A stretch of 64,000 nt of DNA from Tilletiopsis washingtonensis (lineage: Eukaryota > Basidiomycota > Exobasidiomycetes > Entylomatales): positions 538,859 through 602,858 of the forward strand of contig NW_020312002.1 in assembly GCF_003144115.1 (NCBI RefSeq), in the 5' to 3' direction. The translations under genes were made by a program, and so were the position numbers. Numbering within the stretch: position 1 is the stretch's first letter; the number at the start of each line of letters is the position of its first letter. Below are positions 32,011 to 43,338 of this stretch, piece by piece. Below the pieces are notes generated by a model. It saw only the letters and a list, made by a program, of their open reading frames with translations. It did no database searches and was not told the origin of the DNA.

Positions 32011-33906
32011 CTACGAGGTCTCTGCCTCGATGGTCGTGCCCCTGCGTGGTCATTGTCAGCTTCGCGCGCAGCTCACTGGCCGCAGCAGCACTCACGCGCG
32101 CACAGTGCCCCATCCCACGAGACGCCAGTGCTTGTCCTGCAGACGTGTCGCCGTCAGCCCACTGCGCCGCGCCAGGCTCCACGCGGCCACTCACGATACG
32201 TCGGCTCAGCGCAATCTTCTCGCCCACCTCCGTGCACGCCGGCGCCGTCAGCAGGATCTTGGCCAGGTCCGCCTTGACGCTCATCACGCGGCCGCCCGTC
32301 GACGTGGAGCCGATGTTGACCATGAGCACCTCGTTCTTGGCCAGCTTCTGCACCTTGGTCTGCTTCTTGTCGTCGGTCTTGACACCGAGCAACCGCCGCA
32401 GCAGGAAGTACTGGATCTCCAGCTCGACGTAGATGGCCGGCAGCTCGCCGACGGCACCCAGCACCTGGCCGACCAGCCGGTCACCACGGCACAGCGTCGG
32501 GTCGATCTTGGTGCCCACACCGATCAGGCCGCCGGGCACGGCGAACTGCAGGTCGTTGTGCTCGGCGAAGAGCGTGGCGACGGTGGAGAAGAGCGGGCGG
32601 CAGTGCACCTTGCCGTCCTGGTCCTTCTCGATGAGGCCTGGCCGCACCTCGATCTGCTGCCCGAGCTTCAACACGCCCGTCAGGATCGAGCCACCGGCCA
32701 CGCCGCCCTTGAGGTCTGCGACCTCGGCACCCGGCTTGTTCACGTCGAACGAGCGAATGACGATGAGGCGCGGCGACGAGGCAAAGTCGCGGATCGGGAT
32801 CGGCACGCGCTTCACGATGTACTCGTTGACCGCGTCGATGTTGTACTTGAGCTGCGCAGAGACGGGCACAATCGGCGCAGTGCCGGCAACAGTGCCTGCA
32901 CACAGAGCCTCAGCACGATGCTGCTGCTGCCCAGCGTCGACACTGCCACTCACCCTTGACGAAGCTCGCAATGCTCTTCCAGTGCTCCTCCGCCTGCGCC
33001 TCGCGGATCAGGTCCACCTTATTTTGCAGGATGATGATGTGCTTGAGCTTCATGATCTCGACGGCAGCAAGATGCTCCGACGTCTGCGGCTGCGGGCACG
33101 ACTCGTTGGCGGCAATGAGCAGCAGCGCGGCGTCCATGACGGCGGCGCCGTTCAGCATGGTGGCCATGAGAATGTCGTGGCCCGGGCAGTCGACGAAGGA
33201 GACGTGCCTGCATCGTTCGCGCGTCAGATCTGAGCTCCACACTGCTTCCAAACACCTCCATTCCGCCTCCTAAGAGCTCTGGACATGTGCACATCGACTC
33301 ACCGAATCAGCTTCATCTTCGCTCCGCACCCCGGCACCTCGCACGGCGGCTCATCCTCCTTGTTCGAGGGATATGAGCGGTAGCAGCCAGGCCGCTTGCA
33401 CGCCTCGCGCGAGCACTTGAAGATCTGAAGAGCGCAAAAGTCGAGCAGGTCAGCCGACCGTCCTGCAACATGGTATAATGGCACAGAGAGAAGGGCTCTG
33501 TCGCCAGCAGACACGAGTGCTTCCAGTGCGCTGCCGGTCTACACGTCCCTCCGATGCCCATGCCGCCTCGCCTCGCCGGGAGAGGCCCATCGATGTAGCC
33601 GCGCGGCACCCTCTGCACCGCGCCCGCCATTCCACAATGCCCGCATGAGCTGCGCACCTTTGCGTTGGCGTAGCCGAGCTTGATGGTAATGTTGCGCACG
33701 AGCTCCGTCTTGAAGCGCACCGTCTGCACGCCCGAGATGGCCTTGACGACGGTGCTCTTGCCGTGCGCGACGTGGCCGATGGTGCCGATGTTGATCGTCG
33801 CCTGGCGCGAGATGACCTCGGGCGAGAGCGGGTTGAGCTTGGCCGTGTCGATGGCCACGGCAGCAACGCCAGACGCCAGGGCGTCGACGTCTCCGTTGGC
33901 CGACAT
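32011..33906 (-). CDS. GCD11: Translation initiation factor eIF2 gamma subunit
   Basis: GTPase subunit of eIF2, which carries initiator Met-tRNA to the 40S ribosome. Six minus-strand exons: 33906-33658, 33424-33303, 33207-32954, 32895-32195, 32136-32096, 32041-32011; 465 residues. Motifs: G1 GHVAHGKST, then the zinc ribbon ([11 protein letters not shown] and CEVPGC), G3 VDCPGHD, G4 QNKVD and G5 VSAQ. These are followed by the domain II/III blocks [39 protein letters not shown] and KIALSRR. The last two small exons (41 and 31 bases) complete the canonical end with [13 protein letters not shown] and TTIEAETS. The ATG at 33906 gives the usual short N-terminus. Divergent from the PPR-like gene, 435 bases between start codons. 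Confidence 0.96.
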
Positions 33907-34341
33907 TAGGGGCACAGACGCGGAGGAACGGCGCGCGAGAGGGCTGAGCTTCGCACGAGCGCGAAAGTGGGCTGCGCAAGAGGATGCGCGAGTCTGCGGA
34001 GGCGTGCGAGATGTGCGTGGGCCAGGCCGAGGATGAAGGTGGTGGTCGAGGCGCAGTAAGTGGCACGCGAGTCAGGAAGACGGCAGCGCACCGCGCCGCG
34101 ACCTCGGCGCGGCGGAAGAGCAGCGGCAGCGCCGCCGCACAAGAGCCTCGGCGGCTCGGCCAGGCGCGTGCACGTGACCGCAGCGTAAGTCCGCGGCACT
34201 CGATGGCTCGCACATGCCTCTCCTTCTCTCCACAACGACCACCGCACCTCAGCCGCCCTCTCTCGCCGCAAGTCCTCGAGCAGCGGCTCCCATGCACCGC
34301 GAGGCGCGCATCTGAGCGCCGCCGCTTCGAGCTGCAGCAGC
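33907..34341. other. Divergent promoter, eIF2 gamma / PPR-like gene
   Basis: 435 bases between start codons that point apart, so both promoters lie here. No TATA box or extra gene is evident. Confidence 0.6.
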
Positions 34342-37062
34342 ATGGCGGCGCCCGCTGCGCTGCTCGGCGCACCGCTGCGCTCGCTCGCCGCTGCCACGCT
34401 CACTGCGTACCGCCTCGCGCGGCCTCGCACAGCGGCGCACCTGTGGGCGCCTGCGCCTCGGCTGCACCTGCACACCGCGTCTCTGTCCATCGCTGCACAC
34501 GACTCCCATGACGCGGCCGCTCGTCCCTCCGCATCTGCGACAGAAGCAGAGCCAGACCTCGAGTCGGAGTGCATCGCGCCAACCGATGAGCAGGCCGAGA
34601 GAGCGGCGTGCGCAGCGCCGCCCGAGCAGATCGCAAGTCCTGTACAGCGGCGGCTGTACGCCTTCCGAACGGTCCGCCTGCGCGCGCTGAAGAGTCTCTC
34701 GGCGCTTCTGATGCATTTCACGAGGCCCGCCGCTCCTCTCCGAGATCGGCTCGTGAGCTCGTGCGCCGAGCTGGTCGGTCACGATCCCTCGACGGTACAA
34801 GACCTGTACGAGATTCTGGAGCGCCACAGCGTCACGCCAGAAACATTCGTCGCTTGGCGCAACGCGGTCTGCTGCGACAACTGGGCCGCCGCGCTCGAAG
34901 AGCTGTCGCAGGTGCAAGCGCCGTGCCCTGTCTTCGTTCTCGCACGCATGGTCCCGCACGCGCACTCGCCGGTGCAGGTCAGCCAGGCCGTGGCGCTCGC
35001 GCAGTCTCTGCGGGACTCGACCAATTCAGAGGCTGCGCTTCGTGTCCTGCGCATTCTCGCAGAGCGGGCATTGCTGCACCTGCACTCGCCGCATCTCGCC
35101 ATTCCGCTCACCGAGGCTGTTCTTCGACACTGTGATCGCTTCATGGAGACGCACCCGCGCACAAAGTCTTCCACGCCGCAAGACCACGCTCTGTACTTCA
35201 AGTCTGTCGTCGATGCACTGCTGTGGCTCTCCTCTGCACTGACGCGCTTCAACGACGAGCGCTGCCGCGACAGCGCGAGTGCAGTGCTGCACTGGGCGCA
35301 GCAGCAAGAGCGCCTGCCCGCACGCACGTCTAGCCACGTCGCACACGTCTTGCTTGACATGCCTCACGTTCCGAGAATGCTGGCGGCGCGCCGCGTTCAG
35401 CCGCAGTTGCTGGCGCAGGATAAGCTGCCGCGGCGCTCGGAGCGATTCCTCACCCTGCCGCTGGCCAAGGAAGCGCTCGACGCCCTGGATCTCGCACCTC
35501 GGCACCACGCCTTGGCTCTGCCATTGGAGCGTGCTGCGTCAGCAGCGCTCAGAGCAGGCAGCATGCGCGAAGCGCAGGACTTTGCGATGCAGGTGAAAGG
35601 CCTGCGGCAGCCTCGACATGCTTCAGAGCAGGAGCAGGCCAGGCATGCGCGACGGAAGCTTGCGGTCTTCTCGCAGACGTCGCTGAGCAGCGAAGCGTGG
35701 GAGACGCTCGAACGCATGCTCGAGCGCGGCGCCGACCCGGCATGGAACCCGCTCGCGAGCACCGAGGACGACGCAGTGCTTCCTTCGGGTCCATCCTCAG
35801 ACGCACCGCTCGCTGATCATCGAATCTGGCTTTCTATCGTAGCACTGAGCGCGCGGGATCCGCAGGTGCAGCCCTGGGATCTGCTCCAGCTACTGGGCCT
35901 CGACCCGCTGCGCGAGCCAAAGCCAGGCAGCATCCGGCCTCCAGCCAGCCTCCTGCACGAACCCGGCCTCTACGCCGTCCTCGTTCGCAACTTCGAGCTC
36001 CGGCCGCAGCCGTTCTTCGAGGATGCCGAGGCGGTCTGGAACATCATGCAGGAGCGCAAGGTGGCGGTCGATGCCGCCGCGCTCGAAGCATTCTGTGCTG
36101 CACAGCTGCGCGCACGTCGTGTCTCTGGAGCTCTGCGCACGCTGCGCAGGTACACGAGCCGCGGCGCGGGTCGCATCCAGACGTCGATACACCTCTTCAA
36201 CATCTTCCTCGACGCCACCGTGCGACTGGGTTCAGGCGCGGACGTTTGGCGACTCGTCACGGGTCATGCGCGGCGTGCACGCCTGTCGTTAGGTGGCAGG
36301 ACTCTTGTGCTGCTCATGCGTGCCGCAAGGAAGGATGCCGAGCTGGGCCATGCCCACGATGCGCAAATGAGCGGCACCGCCCATCGCAGCTTGAGCCAGA
36401 GCGTTGACGAGCCCGACTCGGAGAAGCCCGGGCACTGGGACGGCGTTCCTGCTCCGATGCGAGCGTGGCAGCTCTTCCGCACACTCCTCCTCTCCCAGCA
36501 CCCGGAGCTCGCAAGCTGCGAGAGCGCACTCGAGAAGGCAGACGGCGGCGGCTGGTTCTGGCGCCGAGAGATGCAGCTTCGCCGGGCGGAGCGCTGGCTC
36601 TGGGATCGTCTCTCGCGCCTCACGGCCGGTCCCTCGGCCGACTCTTCGAAGGAGGCACCCCTGGACGACAGCGTTGCCCTGCACCAATTCTCTCAGCGGC
36701 CCATCGTCTTCAACGACGCCCTCTTCCACGAGTACGTGCGCCTCGTGCAGTTGCTGCGCACGTCCGACGCCGTCTCCGGCATTCCGGCCTCGCGCCTGCC
36801 GGCTCAGGACGAGATCTTCAGGGTGCTGTCTTGGATGCGCGCGCTTCACGTCACGCCGCGCCGCAAGACGCTGCGCATCGTGTGTCTCGAGCTGGCCGAG
36901 CACACGCCGCCCGCAGCCAGCGGCGGGCGCGACACCTCCAGTGCCGCTGGGCCCCTACATGACTGGCTTGCCTCGTGGCTCGGCGAGGAGGCCATCCCCA
37001 CCGAGGCGGAAGTGGGCGCATATTTCAAGCGACACTCAGACACGAGGCAGCACAGACGATGA
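34342..37062 (+). CDS. Mitochondrial helical-repeat (PPR-like) protein
   Basis: Intronless gene of 906 residues. The N-terminus is Arg/Ala/Leu-rich without acids (APAALLGAPLRSLAAATL, then RLARPRTAAHL), a typical mitochondrial presequence. The body is all helical with loosely repeated helix pairs of about 35 residues, for example FFEDAEAVWNIMQERKVAVD, ALEAFCAAQLRARRVSGALR and IHLFNIFLDATVRLGSG. This resembles fungal pentatricopeptide-repeat factors that stabilise or translate specific mitochondrial mRNAs. I cannot assign it to a named yeast factor. Codon use is less GC3-biased than in eIF2 gamma or PEPCK. The stop codon is 37 bases from that of the convergent Mms22-like gene. Confidence 0.65.
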   Translation: MAAPAALLGAPLRSLAAATLTAYRLARPRTAAHLWAPAPRLHLHTASLSIAAHDSHDAAARPSASATEAEPDLESECIAPTDEQAERAACAAPPEQIASPVQRRLYAFRTVRLRALKSLSALLMHFTRPAAPLRDRLVSSCAELVGHDPSTVQDLYEILERHSVTPETFVAWRNAVCCDNWAAALEELSQVQAPCPVFVLARMVPHAHSPVQVSQAVALAQSLRDSTNSEAALRVLRILAERALLHLHSPHLAIPLTEAVLRHCDRFMETHPRTKSSTPQDHALYFKSVVDALLWLSSALTRFNDERCRDSASAVLHWAQQQERLPARTSSHVAHVLLDMPHVPRMLAARRVQPQLLAQDKLPRRSERFLTLPLAKEALDALDLAPRHHALALPLERAASAALRAGSMREAQDFAMQVKGLRQPRHASEQEQARHARRKLAVFSQTSLSSEAWETLERMLERGADPAWNPLASTEDDAVLPSGPSSDAPLADHRIWLSIVALSARDPQVQPWDLLQLLGLDPLREPKPGSIRPPASLLHEPGLYAVLVRNFELRPQPFFEDAEAVWNIMQERKVAVDAAALEAFCAAQLRARRVSGALRTLRRYTSRGAGRIQTSIHLFNIFLDATVRLGSGADVWRLVTGHARRARLSLGGRTLVLLMRAARKDAELGHAHDAQMSGTAHRSLSQSVDEPDSEKPGHWDGVPAPMRAWQLFRTLLLSQHPELASCESALEKADGGGWFWRREMQLRRAERWLWDRLSRLTAGPSADSSKEAPLDDSVALHQFSQRPIVFNDALFHEYVRLVQLLRTSDAVSGIPASRLPAQDEIFRVLSWMRALHVTPRRKTLRIVCLELAEHTPPAASGGRDTSSAAGPLHDWLASWLGEEAIPTEAEVGAYFKRHSDTRQHRR

Positions 37063-37099
37063 CCACTACAAATACATGTATTCTAGCCCGGCAGCGCCT

Positions 37100-40000
37100 C
37101 TACTGGCGAAGCGACGATGAGGCGGACTGAAGGAGCGTGTCAAGCAGCGAAGCGGTCCGACGCAGCTCGGCGTCGGCGCCGCGCAGCAGTGCCAGGCCAG
37201 CTCCAGCGCGCATCGCCTGGCACAGCTCGAGGCCAAAGGCACAGTACTCGCGCTGCTCGGCGGGGGCAGCGCCGCGTCCGTCCTCGGCGTGGATGCGCAG
37301 CGAGGAAAGCAGCGCGGAGAGACACGCGAAGGCAGCAAGGCGGCGCCGGGAGTGTGCGGCGTCTCGCGGTGCCGCGCTCTCGTAGTCGCGGCCCATGCGG
37401 GCAAAGATTGCAGACAGCTCTGCTTGCCGAGTGCTCTCGAAGATCTCGAGGCTGAGCTGTTGCGAGGGTCCTTCGCGCGGCTCTGACAGCCAGATGCTGT
37501 CGCTGAACCAAGGATGCGTGCGATCGAGCGCCAGCAGTGTGCGCGTAAAGCTGTGCTGGATGGAGAGGCGCCGCGCCGCAGCCGCCCCGAACCAGACGGC
37601 GAGCACGTCGCCGGCGTGTGACTCGTACGAGGCGGAGTCGAGGACGAGCATGTTCTGCACGAAGCGCAGGCCCACGTCGCGCTTGGCGGCCGCGTCGTCG
37701 ATGCGCTTCCACGACTCGTTGCCCATGTTCAGGAAGCTGTCCCAGTCGCGCAGCCCGTTCTGCACCAGGACGTTGGCGCAGCCCGCCCAGCAGTCGATGG
37801 CCAGCTCCGCAAAGCAGCGCCGCGCCGCCTGTGCATAGACCAAGTCGAGGCCGCTGCGGGCTCCGCCGGCCGCCGCTGGCTGACGCGCCATGCAGAGACT
37901 GACGCTTTGCTGCGTGCTGGCACGATCCGGATGAAACATGTTCGACACGAGGCGAAAGATGGCCGGCAGCAGGGTGCTGGCGACGCTCGCAGCGAAGAGG
38001 CTGTCCGCCGCGTGTGCGTCGGAGGCTCGCTGCGCCAGATCATTCGTTGCGCCTCCGTCCAGCAGCTCGAGCAGGTCGGCGTTGCCGAGGTCCGTGTCCA
38101 TGAAGAGATCGGCGAAGCTGTCCTGGCTGTCTGCGTCGTTCGCCGGCTGCTGAGCCGGAGGGGCGACTGCGGGTGCTGTGAGAGCAGTTATGGCTGCGTT
38201 CCGTCTGAGCAAGAAGGCGTGCACGACCTTCAACGCTTCGTGGCCGATCGCCGGGTCGACGGCAACCTGCGTCTCCAGCACGTCGCTCGTCCATGCTGCA
38301 GCGGTCTGGTCAGCCGTCTGATGAGTCGCGGACCTGAGCTGGACCCACCTTTGTCGAGCAGCCTGCAATCGGGGTAATCTTGTGCGGTCGTCGACGCATT
38401 GCCGCTCAGATCCGCATGATCGATGATGTGCTGTAAGGAGCGGAGCGCGGCCACGAGCAGACTGGCAACGTGGCGCTGCTGCTTCAGAGCAGCCTGGCGA
38501 CGTGGATCAAGGATCAGGCCGCTGAAGGCTGGGCCAGTGCGCCTCTCGAGCTCTGCGAAATCGTGCAGCAGACTCTTGAAGGCGCTCGCGAACCACGCCA
38601 TGATCGGCGTGATCTCCAGGCCGTGATGCCGGAAGAGGACGGCAGCGTACATCATTGCGCGGATGCACGTCAGCTGCGATGCGACGTCGGCGGTCGAGAA
38701 GGAGAGGAAGCTCTTGATCTGGCGCAGACGCTGCGTTGCAGCTGAAGGAACGAGGTGCAGGAAGAGCATGGCGATCGTGTAGTGGTTGAAGAGCATTGAG
38801 CGCTGCAGCGCGGTCGGCGGAGTCTGCTTCGAGAAGGGCATCACCCGGACCGGCATCATGCGCGAGAGTAGGCGAGACACTTGGCGGTCGCCATCTTGCT
38901 GCTCTGCGCAGCCATCGCGTGCCTGTTGCGCAGCTAAGGCGACGAGCTTGACGAACACGTGGAAGGCCGTCGACTCGTGCCGGGCCGCGTCCAGCAGGAT
39001 GCTCATGTCGTACTCGCGCAAGAAGGGCGCGAAGTCGTGGTCGCGCTCGCACGGCAGGTCCGCCAGCTTGTGGCTCTCGAAGACGTTGAAGAGCTTTGCA
39101 AGCACCGCTTCTGAGCCAGCGAGTGTCCAGCTCCACAAGGAAGTCAGATTGAGGCACCGCTGCATCACCACGCGGATGTACTGGTCGCGTCTGGCCAAAG
39201 CAGCGCTGGGCATGGCCCGCTCCACCGCGTCGTCATATCGCAGCCGAAGCGCAGAGAGGCTGGACACGACCATGCTCCAGTTGGCAGCCAGGTGCGGCCT
39301 GAGAGACACGGCGCCCGACGCGGGCGAGAACTGCGACAGGGCGCAGAGTGCGAGCGTGGCATACCACGTCGTTTCGGCGACAAGCAAGGGCCGCCGGGGC
39401 CCGATGAGCTGCTGCCAGTGTTGGTGGGCGGCTTCGAAGGACGGCCAGAATGCCGCATCAGCGCCGTAGGCGGGCTGAACGAAGTCTTGTGACGTCAAGT
39501 GCAGCAGGCAGACCCAGTACTCGGCAGAGACATCGGTGATGTGTGTGACCCCTTCGCTCGCTGCGTCGGCGCGGCTGCCCTTTTTGACGCTGTGCATGGT
39601 GCGGTGCAGGCCGTGTGCAAGCAGCGCAAGCATCAGTGAACGGCCCGCCTGGCAGAACTCATCGCTCTCGTCGAGCGGCCCCAGTTCGGCTCGATCACGC
39701 TGGCAGGCGTCGAGGACAAGAGCGCGCCAGCGGATCTCGACCGGGAACCAGTAGAGCGAGAGCACAAGGCCGGCGTTGCCGGCCACCGAAGAGCCTTGGC
39801 GCAGGCCCGCGGAGTCGAGACGGTCTAGCAATCGAGTCGTCTCGGACAGAGCTGCACGCTGGGCATGTTCGGCCTCACCGCGACCTTCTTGCTGCTGCAG
39901 ACGGGTGATGCGCAAGCAGAGGAATCGCAGCACATCGTCGAGCGCGCTGGCTGCGCGCTTGAGAGACGACGCAACGTCCTCCGCGTCTGGTCCCACAGCT

Positions 40001-42999
40001 CGCTGCACGGCGCGAAACAAGGCATCAAAGACGTGCGGCAGCTCATCCAAGAGCCTCTGACAGCCCCACTCGGGTCGCAGCTCGACGTCGACAAACGCCA
40101 CCGTGCGGATCTCTGCGGGCGCTTCCTCTGCCTGCTCCAGACGTAGATGGAGCAGCTCGTGCAGTCTGCCGCGGCCGATGTAGCCCTCGGGGTGAAAGCT
40201 GATGCCTGGCGACAGCGGACAGATGCCGAAGTCGAGGGTGAGCGTCTTGTAGTCTGCCCATTCCTCAGCCTCGACCTGCTGTGCGCGCAGATGCTCCGGC
40301 ACGCTATCGTTCGGGCGCGGGGCAAGCGCCACTCGCCCGTCGACGCGTGGCTTCGCATGCGACCCGGTCACGCCCAGCAGCGGGCTCTTCGCTAGCTGTC
40401 GATGATGCGCTAGAGGCGACGAGTCGACTGGATCTGAACGAAGGGTGGAGGGCGACTTGGCGATGAGCGACTGAGGCGTGCGTTGCACGGGCGTCAGGTG
40501 AGCTGCCGCGCCAGGCTCGTGAGCGCCGGGCGCGCTATTGAGGTCACGAGCGGGCCGAGGCGGCATCGCGAGGACCGTCGGAATCTCGAAGTCGAACAGC
40601 AGCGTGTCATCTCGGAGATCGAAGCGCCTCTGCTGCAGAGGGTTGACGACTGGCGGGTTTTGTGCTCTGGGCGCGGCGCCGGAGGCATAGCGGTGCCTGG
40701 ATCGTGCGGCGCTCGGCACAGCCCTAGCAGCATTGCGGCTGGTCTCAGGCCGGCTGCTCTTCGTCAGCGGAGCATGCGTTGATCGCGCCGCGACTGTGTA
40801 GGTCTTGGGTCGAGCCACTGCAGCGCTGCGCCGTCTCGCTGGCTGCGCATGCGATCGAGTGCGCAACAGCAGCTTGTCTACGTCGTCGAGATGGGCCCGC
40901 TGCCGAATCGCGGGCTGTCCGGCATCAGTGGGCGCAGCCCACCATCGAAGATCGCTCTGAAAGGCGCTGGTCTGCTCGTCATCTTCGCTGGAGCTGCTCG
41001 ACATAGTGACAGGGCTCGGCGCGTCGTCTTCGGAGAGCGAGTCTCCAACGATGGCGAAGCGAGCATCGTCCACGTCCTGCCGAGAGACGATCCTGCGGCG
41101 CGCCTCACCGGGCGCGAGCTCGCGTTCCTCTGCTTGTCCCACGCTCGTGGCAGGAGTCGAATGCTGTGGCCGCACCAGCATGTCCGTGTCGCTGCTGCTG
41201 TCCGCCTCTGGCGTCGCAGAGATGTGGCCGTCGGAGTGGTAGTCCTTGCCGCGATGCATCGCGCGCAGGTCGGCAATGTGCCGCTTGGCCATGTTCAGCG
41301 GCATCACACGCCGCAGCATGCGCAGCTGCCGCGCGTAGTACGCCTCACGGTCCTCTCCTTCGCGCATGGCCGAGTGAGATCGACCGCGCCCTCGGCTAGG
41401 CGCACCACTGGACGAAGCGTCATCGCTTGACGATGAAGGGTCGGACGACATGGATATGGCCATCTGCTGCTCGCCATCGCTGCCTGGCAGAGCCGCAGAG
41501 CCTGACGGCATCCGCCGGCGCTTTCGCGGCGGCCGGACCTGAAAAGAGGACGCCGAAGATGCGGACGGCGAGCGTGACTCGTCGTCACGAGCAGCAGCAG
41601 ACTGGCCTCTCCGCCCGTAAGTGCGGGCTGCGTTTCTGGACCCGTCTCTGTCGCCGGGCGCCGCATCGCCATCCTCGTCGTCCGTGATGATGCCGCCGTA
41701 CATCGCGAAGAGGCCCGCAGCATCAGGAGCGCCTCGCAGGCTCTCCGCCTGGCGTGCACTCTCGATGGCTGCGCGCTCCTCGCGACGCCTGGCCGCCTCT
41801 TTGCGCTTCTCTTCGCGCTCTGCCTTCTTCTTGCGGCGCTCCTCTCTCTGCTGCTCGCGCAGCAGGCGCGTCTCTTCGTCGACGGGCTCCTCGCGAGCAC
41901 GTGCTCGCGCCGCCTCGCGCTCCAGGTCTCGCTCGGCGCGCTGACGCTCTCCGACCTCTCGTTGAGAGACGACAGCGTCCTGCCAGTCGTTGCGCACCAG
42001 ACGCCGCTTGTAGCGCATCAGCTCGACCGTGTAGGGGTTGAGCTGATCCGGCTTGCGTGCACGCAGTTGTCGGCGAGGAGGCGAACCCGCGAGAGCCGCA
42101 ATTAGCTCCGCCGAGGGGTCTGCCACAGCTGGTGCCTCCGCTGGTAGTCTCGAGGGCCCGGCCTCAGCGCTCGCACCAAGTTCGAGGGGCACGCCAGACG
42201 GCTCGCGCAGCGGGCTGGCAGAGGCCCTTCGAGGCGCGTCGGGCTGCGCTGGAAGAGGCGGGGGCGCTATGGGTGTCGGAGGAGCAGCCGCACGCTGATC
42301 GGCTCCTGGTCTTGGGCGAGGCTCGAGCGATGCAGCACGCCAAGCAGGCAGTGGCACCCCATGCTCGACGTCGGAGACATCAGAAAGCTCCGAGGACAGA
42401 CTGGCTCTCGAGAGCGGCCGGACAGCTGCAGCCTGCGACACGACGGGCGGCGGCGGAGTTCCGATGGACCAGTCGCTCGGCGCGGGCGAGGGACGAGCCG
42501 CAGCAGCAGCTTCTGCCAGCACTGGCAGGCTCGTCCGTGTACGAGCTTCCGTCCATTCGAGCGGCGGCGCCGAAGACGCGCGAGCAGACGCCTCACGACG
42601 CGTCTCGCCTACTGAGGCGGGCGGGCCAGCGTGCTGGCTGGCGGACTTGAGCGGCACGTGCGGCGAGGTGCTGGCGACTCGCATGTCTGTGGAGGCAGGC
42701 TCGGCGCTTGCATCTGCGTTGAGCTGCTCAGCACCCCGGACCTCGTCCAGGTGCATGTCCTCTGCGGCTGATGCAGCAGCTGAATTCAGCACCCACGCGA
42801 ATTTGCAGAGAGCCCAGCCGGACTCACCGAGACCGGCGTCATGTCGTCCGACACTCATGCCAGCTGCCTCTCGCCCTACTGCGATCTCTCCATCATCTGC
42901 AGACGCCTCGCCCAGGAGCGCCGCCTGACTGCCGGGTGCGGCAGCAGAAGCGCTGGGCGACGCGCGTTGCTCTGCTTGCTGGCTCGAGGGCGCAGCCAT
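37100..42999 (-). CDS. MMS22: Mms22/Mus7-like DNA repair protein
   Basis: Probable subunit of the cullin-type (Rtt101-Mms1) complex acting at stalled replication forks. Minus-strand exons are 42999-42828, 42761-38349 and 38295-37100; 1926 residues. The first half is disordered and charged, with a long Glu/Arg helix (about 41780-41960). It contains the fungal Mms22 block NPYTVELMRYKRRLVRNDW, then a Ser/Asp-rich region. The C-terminal half is ordered; it opens with LTLDFGICPLSPGISFHPEG and YIGRGRLHELLHL, hallmarks of the Mus7/MMS22 family, and continues as helical repeats to the stop. The 66-base intron at 42827-42762 is a multiple of three and free of stops, so it could also be translated. Family assignment rests on these blocks and on overall length. 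Confidence 0.65.
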
Positions 43000-43338
43000 G
43001 CTCCAGCTCTAGTGCATTGCACGGACGGCGGCGATGGCTCTAGAAGGTCCAAGACGGAGACGTGCGAGGCGATGATGGTTGTGACGAGGTCGTGATGGAG
43101 CGCAAGGCGGCGCTGAAGGGCGGGATGGAGGTGGAGCAGAGGCAAGGCCGGCGGCCGGGACGCGCCCACAGAGCAACACCTCGCGCGACGCGCTTCTAGA
43201 GAGCGCGCGTGGGAACAGAACACGCCGCGCGCTGCACTCGCGCGCCCCCGTCTGCTCTCGACTGGCTCTTCCTTCCCACCTCCATCCATTCCCTCTACTG
43301 CGCGCCTCGCACCGACGGGTGCCGACAGCGAGGCCGCC
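43000..43338. other. Divergent promoter, Mms22-like / Rrn5-like
   Basis: 339 bases between two outward-facing start codons; shared promoter space. No recognised element. Confidence 0.55.
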
